Assembly: GCA_028692035.1 (NCBI GenBank)
Contig: JAQUYD010000006.1
Coordinates: forward strand, 55,557-119,556
Length of the DNA stretch: 64,000 nucleotides
Reading direction: 5' to 3'
Origin: Oscillospiraceae bacterium
GTDB lineage: Bacteria > Bacillota > Clostridia > Oscillospirales > Ruminococcaceae
Position numbers and translations under genes: made by a program. This document shows, in pieces, positions 51,124-60,399 of this stretch; position 1 is the stretch's first letter, and every line of letters starts with the position of its first letter. The notes beneath the pieces were generated by a model, which saw only the letters and a list, made by a program, of their open reading frames with translations, had not been told where the DNA came from and did not search any database.

Positions 51124-52413
51124 ATGAAAGCGATATTCGTAACCTTGGGGTGCAAGGTCAATCAATATGAGACGCAGATTCTGCAGGAACGCTTTGCAAA
51201 AGCCGGGATTGAGAGCGCCGGAGAAGGGGAAATGGCGGCGCTGTGTGTGGTCAATTCCTGTACGGTGACCGCCTCGGGGGACAAAAAGACCCGGCAGATG
51301 CTGCGCCGGTTAAAACGGCAGAATCCCGGAGCGGTGATGGTGCTGACCGGCTGCTACCCGCAGGCGTTCCCACAGGAAGCGGCGGCGCTGGAGGAGGCGG
51401 ATATCATCACGGGGTCCACCAACCGGAGCGGCCTTTTGGAGCTGGTGCAGGCTTTTTTACAAAACCACCAGCGGATCGTCCAGATCATTCCGCACCAGAA
51501 AGGGGAAGCGTTCGAGAAAATGTCGGCTAGCCGTTTCCTAGAGCGTACCCGGGCCTTCGTCAAGATTCAGGATGGGTGCGACCGTTACTGCGCCTACTGT
51601 ATTATCCCCTACGCCCGGGGCCCGGTGCGCTCCAAACCAATCCTAGATGTGGTGGCAGAGCTAAAAACGCTGGCGATCCAGGGCTATCAGGAGGTAGTGC
51701 TAGTGGGCATTAACCTACCGTGCTATGGGAAAGATTTGGGGCTGCGCCTGATCGACGCGGTAGAAGCCGCCTGCGGGGTGGAAGGGATTCGCCGGATCCG
51801 CTTGGGTTCGTTAGAACCGGAACTTTTAACCGCAGAAGATTTGCGGCGGCTGGCAGATCAGCCAAAATTCTGCCCCCAGTTCCATCTGTCGCTGCAAAGC
51901 GGCTGCGATCGCACGCTGAAAGAAATGAACCGCCATTACGACAGCGCCGAGTACCGGCGGATCGTGGAGGATATCCGCCGGGCGTTTGAAAATCCGTCTA
52001 TTACCACCGATATTATGGTGGGGTTCCCAGGTGAAACAGAGGAGGATTTCTGCCGGTCGGCAGCCTTTGCCCGGGAAATTGGGCTGGCAAAAGCCCATGT
52101 ATTCGCCTATTCGGTGCGGCAAGGCACCCGTGCGGCGGATAGGCAGGATCAAGTGCCGCAACAGGTCAAGGAAGCGCGCAGCGCCCGCCTGATCCAGGTG
52201 ACGGACCAAACCCGCCGGGCTTTTTTGCAAACGCAGGTGGGCCGGGAGGAAGAGGTGCTTTTCGAGACGACGGAAACACCTTATGGCGTCGAAGGATATA
52301 CCCCGAACTACACGCCGGTTTGCGTCAGCTGTGAAGAAGATCTTCGTGGGCAGCTGCGCCGGGTGAAAATTATCGCCGCATTAAACGACCGTTGCTTAGG
52401 CGAGCTGATCTGA
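51124..52413 (+). CDS. mtaB: tRNA (N6-threonylcarbamoyladenosine(37)-C2)-methylthiotransferase
   Basis: Radical-SAM methylthiotransferase converting t6A37 to ms2t6A in ANN-decoding tRNAs. The 429 residues hold the N-terminal cluster cysteines (C10 in VTLGCKVNQYE, VVNSCTVT, LTGCYPQ), the radical-SAM CxxxCxxC (C152, C156, C159 in DGCDRYCAYC) and a C-terminal TRAM-like domain. GGGGAGG spacing favours the second of two adjacent ATGs (51124). Its substrate t6A is also that of TcdA at 26.3 kb. Confidence 0.93.
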   Translation: MKAIFVTLGCKVNQYETQILQERFAKAGIESAGEGEMAALCVVNSCTVTASGDKKTRQMLRRLKRQNPGAVMVLTGCYPQAFPQEAAALEEADIITGSTNRSGLLELVQAFLQNHQRIVQIIPHQKGEAFEKMSASRFLERTRAFVKIQDGCDRYCAYCIIPYARGPVRSKPILDVVAELKTLAIQGYQEVVLVGINLPCYGKDLGLRLIDAVEAACGVEGIRRIRLGSLEPELLTAEDLRRLADQPKFCPQFHLSLQSGCDRTLKEMNRHYDSAEYRRIVEDIRRAFENPSITTDIMVGFPGETEEDFCRSAAFAREIGLAKAHVFAYSVRQGTRAADRQDQVPQQVKEARSARLIQVTDQTRRAFLQTQVGREEEVLFETTETPYGVEGYTPNYTPVCVSCEEDLRGQLRRVKIIAALNDRCLGELI

Positions 52414-52432
52414 GCTTTTTTGTATGTACCCC

Positions 52433-52460
52433 AAGCAGCCGGGAAACCGGCTGCTTTTTT
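52433..52460 (+). terminator. terminator between convergent mtaB and the DUF3298 gene
   Basis: AAGCAGCCGG (52433-52442), GAAA loop, CCGGCTGCTT (52447-52456), T-run to 52460. Confidence 0.88.
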
Positions 52461-52470
52461 CGTGTGTGGG

Positions 52471-53100
52471 TCAGGATACGAAGGAAAGCAGCGATTCGGA
52501 TAAAATGCCGCTGAGATCCTTTAAAGGGATCGAGACGGAAAGGGTGCGCTGCCCGTCCGGCGAGGGGAAGAGAAGGACCAGTTCTTCGCCAGTGAGGTAG
52601 AAATCCTGTAGGGTGGAAAGTTCTTCCCAAACGCCCAAGGCTTCTCGCCAGCCGGCGATGGCCTGCTCGAGAACGGCGGGGAACGCAGGGGAGGAAAACA
52701 GATCCTCCAAACGCAGCTGCACGCCGTTTTGAGGCAGAAAGACAAACCCCTTTTTGAAATCTTTTCCGTCCACTAGGGAGGAAAACACAAGACTGAAAAA
52801 GGCGTTGTCGTTCCGGCAGACGGCAAAAGTTGTTTGCCCCTTGATGTGCCGGGCCTCCTTTTTCGCCAGTAGCCGAGCGTTCAGCGCTGTGCTCTGGCTG
52901 TATTCCCGTAGAAAACCGTTGAGCCGCTGTTCGGTGACCCGGCTTTCGCTCCGGGTGACCTGGGGATAGCTGTAGGTGTATTCCGTCCATTCGTCCTGTA
53001 TCCTGTTTTCGATGGCCAGATAATCCATCTGACCGTTGGCGGCGGCTGGTATTTGCCACAGACAGAAAAACACCGCCGCTAAAATCGCGGTTTTCTTCAT
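52471..53100 (-). CDS. secreted DUF3298 (RsiV-like) domain protein
   Basis: Protein of 209 residues with a signal peptide (MKKTAILAAVFFCLWQIPAA, cleavage likely near 21). The mature part resembles the extracellular DUF3298/DUF4163 pair of RsiV: YTYSYPQVT...LNGFLREYSQ, then GVQLRLEDLFSS and FYLTGEELVLLFP. RsiV uses this fold to bind lysozyme as an anti-sigma factor; here there is no cytoplasmic part or sigma gene, so the role is open. Divergent from the carboxypeptidase gene. Confidence 0.75.
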   Translation of the reverse strand: MKKTAILAAVFFCLWQIPAAANGQMDYLAIENRIQDEWTEYTYSYPQVTRSESRVTEQRLNGFLREYSQSTALNARLLAKKEARHIKGQTTFAVCRNDNAFFSLVFSSLVDGKDFKKGFVFLPQNGVQLRLEDLFSSPAFPAVLEQAIAGWREALGVWEELSTLQDFYLTGEELVLLFPSPDGQRTLSVSIPLKDLSGILSESLLSFVS

Positions 53101-53346
53101 GATCTTACACCGCCTGTCCCGATTCGCATGTGATCAGAACTGCAAAAAGCAGTTCACGGTTAGTATTTGCGTTCCGGCTAAAAAAAGCCGCCGGTTTTAT
53201 GCGAAAGTATTTGGAAAATTTGAGAAAAAACAGCATTTTGACGCTCCTTTTTAGCATGAAAGATTTTGCTCCATACTGCAGACATGACAGAGGCTTTCAC
53301 GACATAGACTGTACCATGACAAAAGATGCCTGCGGAGGTGGCGAAA

Positions 53347-54519
53347 ATGACCTTTCATCCATTGCGAAAAACGGCGGCGGCTTTGCTGGCGCTGATGATA
53401 GCGGCGGCCCCAGCCTGGGCGGAGCCGGCAGAAACAAAAGAGCCAGACGCGGGGCTTCGTCTGGAATGCAAATCCGCCATATTGATCGAGCAAAGCACCG
53501 GGCAGGTACTGTATGAAATGAACGCGGATGTGCCGATACCGCCAGCGTCGATCACCAAAATCATGACGCTGCTTTTGACCTTTGAGGCGATGGAGCAGGG
53601 GAAATTTACTTATGATACGTCCCTTAGCTGCTCGGAACATGCGGCGTCCATGGGCGGGTCGCAGATTTGGCTAGAGCCAGGCGAGCAGATGACGGTGGAC
53701 GAAATCCTGCGGGCGACCTTTATCTCTTCCGCCAACGACGCGGCTGTAGTGCTGGCCGAAGCAGTGGCAGGCAGCGAGGACGCATTTGTCAACATGATGA
53801 ATGAACGGGCGAAAGCGTTGGGGATGGAGAATACCCGCTTTGCCAATGCCACAGGATTGGACGCCCAGGAGCATTATTCCACTGCCCGGGACATTGCGCT
53901 GATGTCGGCAGCGCTGTTGCAATATCCGGACGTGACCCGTTATTCCACCGTTTGGATGGACAGTTTGCGGGGCGGGACGACAGAACTGGTCAATACCAAC
54001 AAAATGGTGCGGTTTTATAAAGGGGCCACCGGGCTAAAAACTGGTACGACCAACGGGGCGGGAAGCTGTCTGTCAGCATCAGCCCAACGGGAAAACCTTT
54101 CATTGATCGCTGTGAGCCTAGGGTCGGATACCAGCGCCCAGCGATTCGCCAGCTGCCGGACGCTGCTAGACTACGGGTTTGCCAATTACATTACGGTCCA
54201 ACCGCCGCCCTTGGACGACCAGATGACACCGGTACCCGTCCTGCACGGGGTACAGCGGCAGGTGGAACTTGATTACGCGCTTCCGCCTGCGGTGGTCATG
54301 AAACGGGGGGAGGAGGACAGCCTGACACAACAGGTGCAGCTGGCGGAAAATGTGGAGGCCCCTGTGGAAAAGGGGCAGCAGTTGGGCAAGGTCGTCGTGG
54401 CAAAAGCCGGGAACGTATTGGGAGAGTACCCGGTGCTTGCCAAAACCGCCGTGGAACGGATGGATTTTGGCAAGGGGATGGGGATCCTTTTTGGAATGTT
54501 GCTGGGAAAAACAGAATAG
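53347..54519 (+). CDS. serine-type D-Ala-D-Ala carboxypeptidase (PBP5/DacF type)
   Basis: Trims the terminal D-Ala of peptidoglycan stem peptides. The 390 residues have a signal peptide (to about 25, ending APAWA), then the transpeptidase motifs SITK (S68, K71), SAN (128-130) and KTG (231-233). A PBP5-like C-terminal beta domain follows (about 285-360), and a hydrophobic/amphipathic tail that may anchor it. GGAGGTGG marks ATG 53347. In spore formers such enzymes (DacF/DacB) tune cortex cross-linking; dacA- or dacF-like roles cannot be separated by eye. Confidence 0.92.
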   Translation: MTFHPLRKTAAALLALMIAAAPAWAEPAETKEPDAGLRLECKSAILIEQSTGQVLYEMNADVPIPPASITKIMTLLLTFEAMEQGKFTYDTSLSCSEHAASMGGSQIWLEPGEQMTVDEILRATFISSANDAAVVLAEAVAGSEDAFVNMMNERAKALGMENTRFANATGLDAQEHYSTARDIALMSAALLQYPDVTRYSTVWMDSLRGGTTELVNTNKMVRFYKGATGLKTGTTNGAGSCLSASAQRENLSLIAVSLGSDTSAQRFASCRTLLDYGFANYITVQPPPLDDQMTPVPVLHGVQRQVELDYALPPAVVMKRGEEDSLTQQVQLAENVEAPVEKGQQLGKVVVAKAGNVLGEYPVLAKTAVERMDFGKGMGILFGMLLGKTE

Positions 54520-54533
54520 ATTTGACCGGTTTT

Positions 54534-54565
54534 GCCGGGTCGGATGGAATCCGACCCGGCCTTTT
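54534..54565 (+). terminator. terminator after the carboxypeptidase gene
   Basis: GCCGGGTCGGAT (54534-54545) and its perfect complement (54549-54560), followed by CTTTT. Confidence 0.85.
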
Positions 54566-54649
54566 GCATAAAAATTTACGGAAAAAAAGTGCGTTTTCCC
54601 GAAAAAACGGGATTAGGGAACTATTTTTTTGAAACTTGCTGCAATCTTC

Positions 54650-54678
54650 TTGAAATAAAGATGTAATTAGAGTAAAAT
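54650..54678 (+). promoter_or_regulatory. sigma-A promoter of pgi
   Basis: TTGAAA (54650-54655), 17-nt spacer, TAAAAT (54673-54678), about 30 nt before pgi. Confidence 0.7.
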
Positions 54679-54709
54679 AAACCTATATTATTAGGAGGAC
54701 GTTGAGGAA

Positions 54710-56047
54710 ATGGTGATCAAATGTAATACAGGTTATTTGCGCGATTTTGTCGGCGATCACGAATGGGAAGCGATGGCCCCACAGGTGAAAGCCGCGCATG
54801 AAACGCTGCATGGTAGAAATGGTTTGGGTAACGATTTCCTGGGATGGATGGATTTGCCAGTGGACTACGACAAGGAAGAGTTCTCCAGAATCCAGAAAGC
54901 GGCCCAGAAAATCAAAAGCGACAGCGAAGTATTGATCGTAATCGGGATCGGCGGCTCCTATTTAGGGGCCCGTGCTGTGATTGAACAGCTTCGGTCCCCT
55001 TTGTACAACAACCGCAAAAAAGATACTCCCGACATTTATTTTGTAGGAAATTCGGTCAACCCGACTTATCTCAGCGAGGTCCTTTCCATCTGCGATGGGC
55101 GGGATATTTCGGTGAATGTGATTTCCAAATCCGGCACCACCACTGAGCCGGCGTTGGCGTTCCGGGTTTTTAGGGAGCTGTTGGAGGAAAAGTACGGCAA
55201 AGAAAAAGCAAAGTATCGCATTTACGCCACGACCGACCAAGCGAAAGGCACATTGAAAGAGTTGGCTGACAGAGAGGGCTACGAGACCTTTGTTGTGCCG
55301 GACGATGTGGGCGGCCGGTTTTCGGTGCTGACAGCGGTAGGGCTTTTGCCCATCGCGGTGGCAGGTATTGATATCAAAGCACTGATGGATGGTGCGGCGG
55401 CGGCGCGGGAAGCGTTTGCCGAACCAGATCTTTTTCATAACGACTGTTATCGATATGCGGCCCTACGCAATATCCTTTACCGCAAGGGCAAAAGCGTAGA
55501 AATGTTTATCACCTATGACCCGGCGTTCGCCATGATGAACGAATGGCTGAAGCAGCTGTTCGGCGAGAGCGAAGGAAAGGATAATAAGGGCCTGTATCCT
55601 TCTTCGGCGGTGTTTTCGACCGATCTGCACAGTCTTGGCCAGTTTATCCAGGAGGGATCCCATATCCTGTTTGAAACGGTGATCCGTCCCCAAAAGCCCA
55701 TTCAGGATTACTTTTTGAAAAACGATCCCGACAATTTTGACGGGCTGAATTTTCTGTCCGGCCAGAATATGTCGGTGGTAAATGATAAAGCGTTCCAGGG
55801 TACGGTGCTGGCCCATACCGAAGGCGGGGTACCCAACGTCATCCTGGAGCTGCCTGAGATGAACGAATTTAATCTGGGCTATCTGATTTATTTTTTCGAA
55901 AAAGCTTGTGCACTGTCTGGCTATATGCTGGGGGTCAACCCGTTTAACCAGCCTGGCGTGGAAAGCTATAAAAACAATATGTTCGCGTTGCTGGGTAAAC
56001 CTGGCTATGAGGACAAAAAAGCCCAGCTGGAAGCAAAGCTCAAATAA
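54710..56047 (+). CDS. pgi: glucose-6-phosphate isomerase
   Basis: Interconverts glucose-6-phosphate and fructose-6-phosphate in glycolysis. The 445 residues match the short Firmicutes form: [15 protein letters not shown], the phosphate-binding [35 protein letters not shown], and the C-terminal [20 protein letters not shown] with the catalytic Lys. ATG 54710 follows AGGAGG at its usual distance. May be co-transcribed with the P-loop gene 63 nt downstream. Confidence 0.96.
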   Translation: MVIKCNTGYLRDFVGDHEWEAMAPQVKAAHETLHGRNGLGNDFLGWMDLPVDYDKEEFSRIQKAAQKIKSDSEVLIVIGIGGSYLGARAVIEQLRSPLYNNRKKDTPDIYFVGNSVNPTYLSEVLSICDGRDISVNVISKSGTTTEPALAFRVFRELLEEKYGKEKAKYRIYATTDQAKGTLKELADREGYETFVVPDDVGGRFSVLTAVGLLPIAVAGIDIKALMDGAAAAREAFAEPDLFHNDCYRYAALRNILYRKGKSVEMFITYDPAFAMMNEWLKQLFGESEGKDNKGLYPSSAVFSTDLHSLGQFIQEGSHILFETVIRPQKPIQDYFLKNDPDNFDGLNFLSGQNMSVVNDKAFQGTVLAHTEGGVPNVILELPEMNEFNLGYLIYFFEKACALSGYMLGVNPFNQPGVESYKNNMFALLGKPGYEDKKAQLEAKLK

Positions 56048-56110
56048 CATGATTGTTTTCGCCTTCGGGCGGATCCATAGAAGATTTTATAACCTAAGGA
56101 GGACACAAAC

Positions 56111-56521
56111 ATGATAAAACTTATCGTGGGTAACAAAGGCTCCGGAAAAACGAAAACTTTGATCGACATGATTAACAAAGCGGCAAAGACCACCTCTGGC
56201 AACATTGTCTGCATTGAAAAAGGTCTAAAAATGACCTATGATATTGATTATTCAGTTCGCCTAATCGACATTGAAAGTTATGGCGTAGAAGGGTTTGACG
56301 CGTTCTACGGCTTTATCGTTGGCATCTGCGCCGGCAACTATGATATCACTGAAATTTTTATCGACGCAACGCTGAAAATTGGCGGCAGGGACCTTCAGGC
56401 ATTTGCCGCAATGATTGCGAAATTGGAAAAGCTGACCGCGGAAAACAAAGTTGAGGTCGTTTTTACCGTATCTTGCGACCGTTCCGAGCTGCCTGAGTCG
56501 GTTCTCTCTTACATCATTTGA
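56111..56521 (+). CDS. small P-loop NTPase-like protein
   Basis: Protein of 136 residues starting with a Walker A loop, VGNKGSGKTKT (residues 6-16). A Walker B-like strand may be ITEIFIDAT (near 78-86). It is too small to be a kinase of known type, and the rest (GVEGFDAFYGFIVGICAGNY) matches nothing I recognise. AAGGAGG precedes ATG 56111. The same kind of short ATP-binding protein occurs in other clostridia. ATP or GTP binding is likely, the role unknown. Confidence 0.7.
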   Translation: MIKLIVGNKGSGKTKTLIDMINKAAKTTSGNIVCIEKGLKMTYDIDYSVRLIDIESYGVEGFDAFYGFIVGICAGNYDITEIFIDATLKIGGRDLQAFAAMIAKLEKLTAENKVEVVFTVSCDRSELPESVLSYII

Positions 56522-56539
56522 TCGATTGCCTTGACAGTG

Positions 56540-56574
56540 CGGGTGCATGTCCTTATGCGCCCGTTCTTTTTTTG
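56540..56574 (+). terminator. terminator after the P-loop gene
   Basis: CGGGTGCAT (56540-56548) and ATGCGCCCG (56555-56563), one G-U pair, then TTCTTTTTTT. Confidence 0.75.
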
Positions 56575-56676
56575 AAGGCCGAAACAATGTTTTTTGCTCA
56601 ATTTGTGTATTTTGGCGGCTGAATTCGCCGATTTTCGGACGTTTGTATGAAAAGTAAAATTTGCGCCAAACTTGTA

Positions 56677-56705
56677 TTGACAAACCTTTTTGATGTCGAT
56701 ATAAT
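56677..56705 (+). promoter_or_regulatory. consensus sigma-A promoter of DUF177-rpmF
   Basis: TTGACA (56677-56682), 17-nt spacer, TATAAT (56700-56705): both boxes match consensus exactly. The leader is only about 20 nt. Confidence 0.88.
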
Positions 56706-56730
56706 TAAATTCGTGGCGTTATGAGGTATC

Positions 56731-57234
56731 ATGATGTTTATTGATGTGAAGCAGCTGTTTGAGATAGAGGACCAGGCCATTCCTTTCACTCATGATTTGG
56801 ACATGTCCGCTATCGAGCTGTGGGGAACCGCGCCTTTCGACCGTCCAGTTCATCTATCCGGTAGATTGTACAACCATGCCGGGATTGTGTCCATCGCCTA
56901 TGAAGCACAAATGGATTACAATTTGATGTGTGGACGATGCTTGGAACGGCAGCGGCGTGCGGAAATCTATCGATTTGAGCACGTCTTGGTTCGTCAGTTG
57001 AATGAACAAGACAATGGCGACTTCATTGTTGTGTCCGGCAATCAGCTGGATTTGGATGATCTGGCGACATCCGACATTCTTCTGGAACTGCCTTCGGTGG
57101 TGTACTGCCGAGAGGACTGCAAGGGCCTATGCCCGGTGTGTGGCGTCAATTTAAACGAACAAGACTGTGGATGTAATCTGAAGCAGCCGGATCCTCGCCT
57201 TCAAATTCTCAGTGAATTTTTTAAAGAATCATGA
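56731..57234 (+). CDS. DUF177 (YceD) family protein
   Basis: Protein of 167 residues linked in bacteria to large-subunit rRNA accumulation and nearly always placed before rpmF, as here (19 nt gap). CGRCLERQRRAEIYRFEHVL in the middle and CREDCKGLCPVCGVNLN with further Cys at the C terminus form zinc-knuckle-like pairs. Start at ATG 56731 or 56734; no strong Shine-Dalgarno, consistent with the very short leader. Confidence 0.88.
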   Translation: MMFIDVKQLFEIEDQAIPFTHDLDMSAIELWGTAPFDRPVHLSGRLYNHAGIVSIAYEAQMDYNLMCGRCLERQRRAEIYRFEHVLVRQLNEQDNGDFIVVSGNQLDLDDLATSDILLELPSVVYCREDCKGLCPVCGVNLNEQDCGCNLKQPDPRLQILSEFFKES

Positions 57235-57253
57235 TTTTTAAGGAGGTGCTGAA

Positions 57254-57439
57254 ATGGCGGTACCAAAGAGAAAATCGTCTAAAGCAAGAAAAAATAAAAG
57301 ACGCTCCAATGTTTGGAAAATCAGTGTTCCGGGGTTCTCCAAATGCTCCCAGTGCGGTGAGCTGAAGGCTCCTCACAAGGTTTGCGCGAACTGCGGTTAC
57401 TACAAGGGTAAAGAAGTCATTAAGATGGAGGCTGAATAG
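57254..57439 (+). CDS. rpmF: 50S ribosomal protein L32
   Basis: Sixty-one residues, [18 protein letters not shown] after Met and zinc-binding CSQCGE...CANCGY. AAGGAGGTG precedes ATG 57254. The usual next gene, plsX, is missing here; a terminator and the DUF512 gene follow instead. Confidence 0.97.
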   Translation: MAVPKRKSSKARKNKRRSNVWKISVPGFSKCSQCGELKAPHKVCANCGYYKGKEVIKMEAE

Positions 57440-57447
57440 TCTCCTTG

Positions 57448-57484
57448 AAAGCAGGGGAGGACGCAGTTCCGCCCCTGCTTTTTT
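57448..57484 (+). terminator. terminator after rpmF
   Basis: AAAGCAGGGG (57448-57457) and CCCCTGCTTT (57472-57481), then TTT. The rest of the gap to 57623 shows no feature. Confidence 0.8.
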
Positions 57485-57622
57485 ATCGTGTTGTTTTGCA
57501 AAAAAACGTTGAGGGATTCCAACGACGAAAAGGCTTCATAAGCGGCAGCTTTCTTATGGGCGGATGTACAAAACAACAGTTTGTGGCGCAGTTTTATTCA
57601 CCTCAAAAAAGGAGGTGCCCCT

Positions 57623-58954
57623 TTGGCGGTACAGATCATGGCCGTGTCCCCTGGATCGCCGGCGGATAGGGCCGGCATCCAGCCAGGAGAAGTGCTGGCG
57701 GCAATCAACCAAAATCCAATCGAAGATATTCTGGATTACCAGTTTTATATGACCGACCGGAAGTTGCGGGTCGAACTGCAAAGCACGGCGGGAAAGCTGC
57801 GCCGTGTAACGGTGCGGAAGGATGAATATGAGGAACTGGGACTAGAGTTTGAGTCCTATTTGATGGACAAGCAGCATTACTGCAAAAACAAGTGCATTTT
57901 TTGTTTTGTGGATCAGATGCCACCGGGAATGCGGGAAACCCTCTATTTTAAAGACGATGACGCCCGCTTATCCTTTTTGTTTGGCAATTATATTACCTTG
58001 ACCAATATGGAGCAGAAAGATATCGACCGGATTATCAAAATGCACATCAGCCCGGTAAACATCTCCGTGCATACGATGAATCCGGCATTGCGCCAGAAGA
58101 TGATGCTCAATCCCAAGGCTGCCTCTTCGCTGGACTATCTGCGGCAGCTGGCTGCGGCGGGGATCAAGATCAATACCCAGCTGGTGCTTTGCCCTGGAAT
58201 CAACGACGGAGCGGAACTGGTCCGTTCCCTGGAGGAGCTGGGGGCGCTGTATCCCAGCGTGGAAAGCGTGGCGGCGGTGCCGGTGGGGCTGACGAAGTAC
58301 CGGGAGGGCCTGTTCCCGTTGCGCCCCTACACCAAGACGGAAGCCAAAGAGGTCGTTCAGACGATCCACGCTTTTTCTGAGGATTTTTTGGAGCGGGAAG
58401 GCGTTCGTATGGCATATCCGGCGGACGAGTTTTTCCTGAAAGCGGAGATCCCGATCCCCGACGACATGTACTATGGGGAATACAACCAGCTGGAAAATGG
58501 CGTGGGCCTTTTGGCGCTGTTGCGTCAGGAATTGGCTGATGCAATGGAGGATTGGGAGGATGAAGGCGTTTCCCGCCGGATCAGTCTGGCTACAGGAGAA
58601 GCGCCGGCGGCCTTTCTCCGGGAGCAAATTGCCGAGGTGCAAAAGCGTTTTCCGGGCCTGGACTGTACGGTTTACGCCATCCACAACGACTATTTCGGGG
58701 AGGAGATCACCGTTGCGGGTCTGGTGACCGCAACCGACCTGATCCGGCAGCTGAAGGACAAGAATCTGGGCGAGGAGCTTTTGATCCCCGGCGTAATGTT
58801 GCGCCATGAGCAGGACAAGTTTTTAGACGATGGTACCATAGAAGATGTGCAGCAGGCGCTGGGTGTCCCGGTGCGGACGGTAGACAACGATGGCGCTCAG
58901 TTTTTACAGGCTCTGTTGGGAGTAGAGGACTGTTCGGACGATGAGTGGCAATAA
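57623..58954 (+). CDS. DUF512 radical SAM protein with N-terminal PDZ domain
   Basis: Protein of 443 residues: PDZ-like domain (AVSPGSPADRAGIQPGEVLA, 1-70), a radical-SAM-type cysteine cluster CKNKCIFCFVDQMP (about 92-105), the barrel to about 270, and the DUF512 C terminus (FGEEITVAGLVTATDLIRQL; PGVMLRHEQDKFLDDGT). It is widespread in clostridia and sits before der in many genomes; an iron-sulfur maturase role has been suggested but no reaction is established. TTG 57623 follows AGGAGGTG closely. About 90 nt separate it from der, with only a weak GGCCC/GGGCC hairpin between. Confidence 0.88.
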   Translation: MAVQIMAVSPGSPADRAGIQPGEVLAAINQNPIEDILDYQFYMTDRKLRVELQSTAGKLRRVTVRKDEYEELGLEFESYLMDKQHYCKNKCIFCFVDQMPPGMRETLYFKDDDARLSFLFGNYITLTNMEQKDIDRIIKMHISPVNISVHTMNPALRQKMMLNPKAASSLDYLRQLAAAGIKINTQLVLCPGINDGAELVRSLEELGALYPSVESVAAVPVGLTKYREGLFPLRPYTKTEAKEVVQTIHAFSEDFLEREGVRMAYPADEFFLKAEIPIPDDMYYGEYNQLENGVGLLALLRQELADAMEDWEDEGVSRRISLATGEAPAAFLREQIAEVQKRFPGLDCTVYAIHNDYFGEEITVAGLVTATDLIRQLKDKNLGEELLIPGVMLRHEQDKFLDDGTIEDVQQALGVPVRTVDNDGAQFLQALLGVEDCSDDEWQ

Positions 58955-59043
58955 GGCCCGTTTGCGGGGCCTATAACGACGTAGCGTTACCGCGCAGAAA
59001 AGAAAACCATCCGGCAAGGGCCGGCAGAAAGAGGGGAAAACAA

Positions 59044-60366
59044 ATGGCAAAACCGTTGATTGCAGTGGTGGGGCGGCCCAATGTCGGCAAATCTACCCTG
59101 TTTAATAAAATCGTAGGAAAACGCCTATCCATCGTGGAGGACACGCCCGGCGTTACCCGTGACCGCATTTATGCGGAGGGGGAATGGCGCAACAAGACCT
59201 TTCACATTGTAGATACAGGCGGTATTGAGCCGAAAACGGATGATATTATCCTGTCGCAGATGCGCCGGCAGGCCCAGCTGGCCATTGACAGCGCAGATGT
59301 GATCGTTTTTGTGGTAGATATCCGCACTGGCGTGACCGCCACCGACCAGGACGTGGCGTCGATGCTGCAGCGTTCTGGCAAACCGGTGATATTATGCGTG
59401 AACAAATGCGATAGCGTGGGAAATCCACCGCCGGAATTGTATGAATTTTACAATTTGGGCATTGGCGAACCGTATCCGGTTTCGTCCGTGCATGGCCATG
59501 GCGTCGGCGACCTGCTGGACGCCTGCTTTGAATATCTGGATTTTGAAAAAGAGGACGAATACGGCGAAGAGGACATCAAGGTTGCGGTGATCGGAAAGCC
59601 CAATGTAGGAAAATCGTCGCTGATTAACCGGATGGCCGGGGAGGAGCGAGTGATCGTCTCCAACGTTGCCGGTACCACGCGGGACGCCACCGACACGTTT
59701 GTGGAAAATGAGTACGGCCGTTTTGTGTTTATTGATACGGCGGGGATCCGCCGGAAAGCGAAGGTGGAGGAAGCCATCGAAAAATATTCGGTGCTGCGCG
59801 CTTACATGGCGGTGGACCGTTCCGATGTATGCGTGATCGTTATCGACGCCACCGAAGGCTTTACAGAGCAGGATTCCAAGGTGGCGGGCTATGCCCATGA
59901 GCAGGGAAAGGGCTGTATTATCGCGGTGAACAAATGGGACGCGGTGGAAAAAGATGGGAAAACCATGCAGGAGACCACCAAAAAACTGCAAAATGATTTC
60001 AGCTTTATGTCCTATGCGCCGTTTTTGTTTATCTCGGCCAAAACTGGCCAGCGGGTGGAAAAACTGTATGAGCTGATCCATTATGTAGGAGAGCAGAATG
60101 CTATGCGCATTTCCACCGGGCGGCTGAACGACATGCTCTCCTATGCCACTGCGCGGGTGCAGCCACCGTCGGACAAGGGCAAGCGCCTGCGGATCTTTTA
60201 TATGACCCAGGCTTCGACCAAGCCGCCGACCTTTGTGGTTTTTGTCAATTCGAAGGAGTTGTTTCATTTCTCCTATCAGCGCTATCTGGAAAACCAGATC
60301 CGGGAAACCTTCCATTTGGACGGTACGCCGATTCGGATGATCGTGCGGGAGCGGGGAGACAAGTAG
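59044..60366 (+). CDS. der: ribosome-associated GTPase Der (EngA)
   Basis: Double-GTPase needed for 50S assembly. The 440 residues have G-domain 1 (GRPNVGKST from residue 9, DTGG), G-domain 2 (GKPNVGKSS at 184-192, DTAGIRRKAK) and a KH-like C-terminal domain. ATG 59044 follows GAGGGGA; the frame extends to 58945 without support. Start of a der-plsY-gpsA run common in Clostridia. Confidence 0.96.
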   Translation: MAKPLIAVVGRPNVGKSTLFNKIVGKRLSIVEDTPGVTRDRIYAEGEWRNKTFHIVDTGGIEPKTDDIILSQMRRQAQLAIDSADVIVFVVDIRTGVTATDQDVASMLQRSGKPVILCVNKCDSVGNPPPELYEFYNLGIGEPYPVSSVHGHGVGDLLDACFEYLDFEKEDEYGEEDIKVAVIGKPNVGKSSLINRMAGEERVIVSNVAGTTRDATDTFVENEYGRFVFIDTAGIRRKAKVEEAIEKYSVLRAYMAVDRSDVCVIVIDATEGFTEQDSKVAGYAHEQGKGCIIAVNKWDAVEKDGKTMQETTKKLQNDFSFMSYAPFLFISAKTGQRVEKLYELIHYVGEQNAMRISTGRLNDMLSYATARVQPPSDKGKRLRIFYMTQASTKPPTFVVFVNSKELFHFSYQRYLENQIRETFHLDGTPIRMIVRERGDK

Positions 60367-60399
60367 CGGGATCGCCTTTAAAATGGGGAGGAGTTTATC

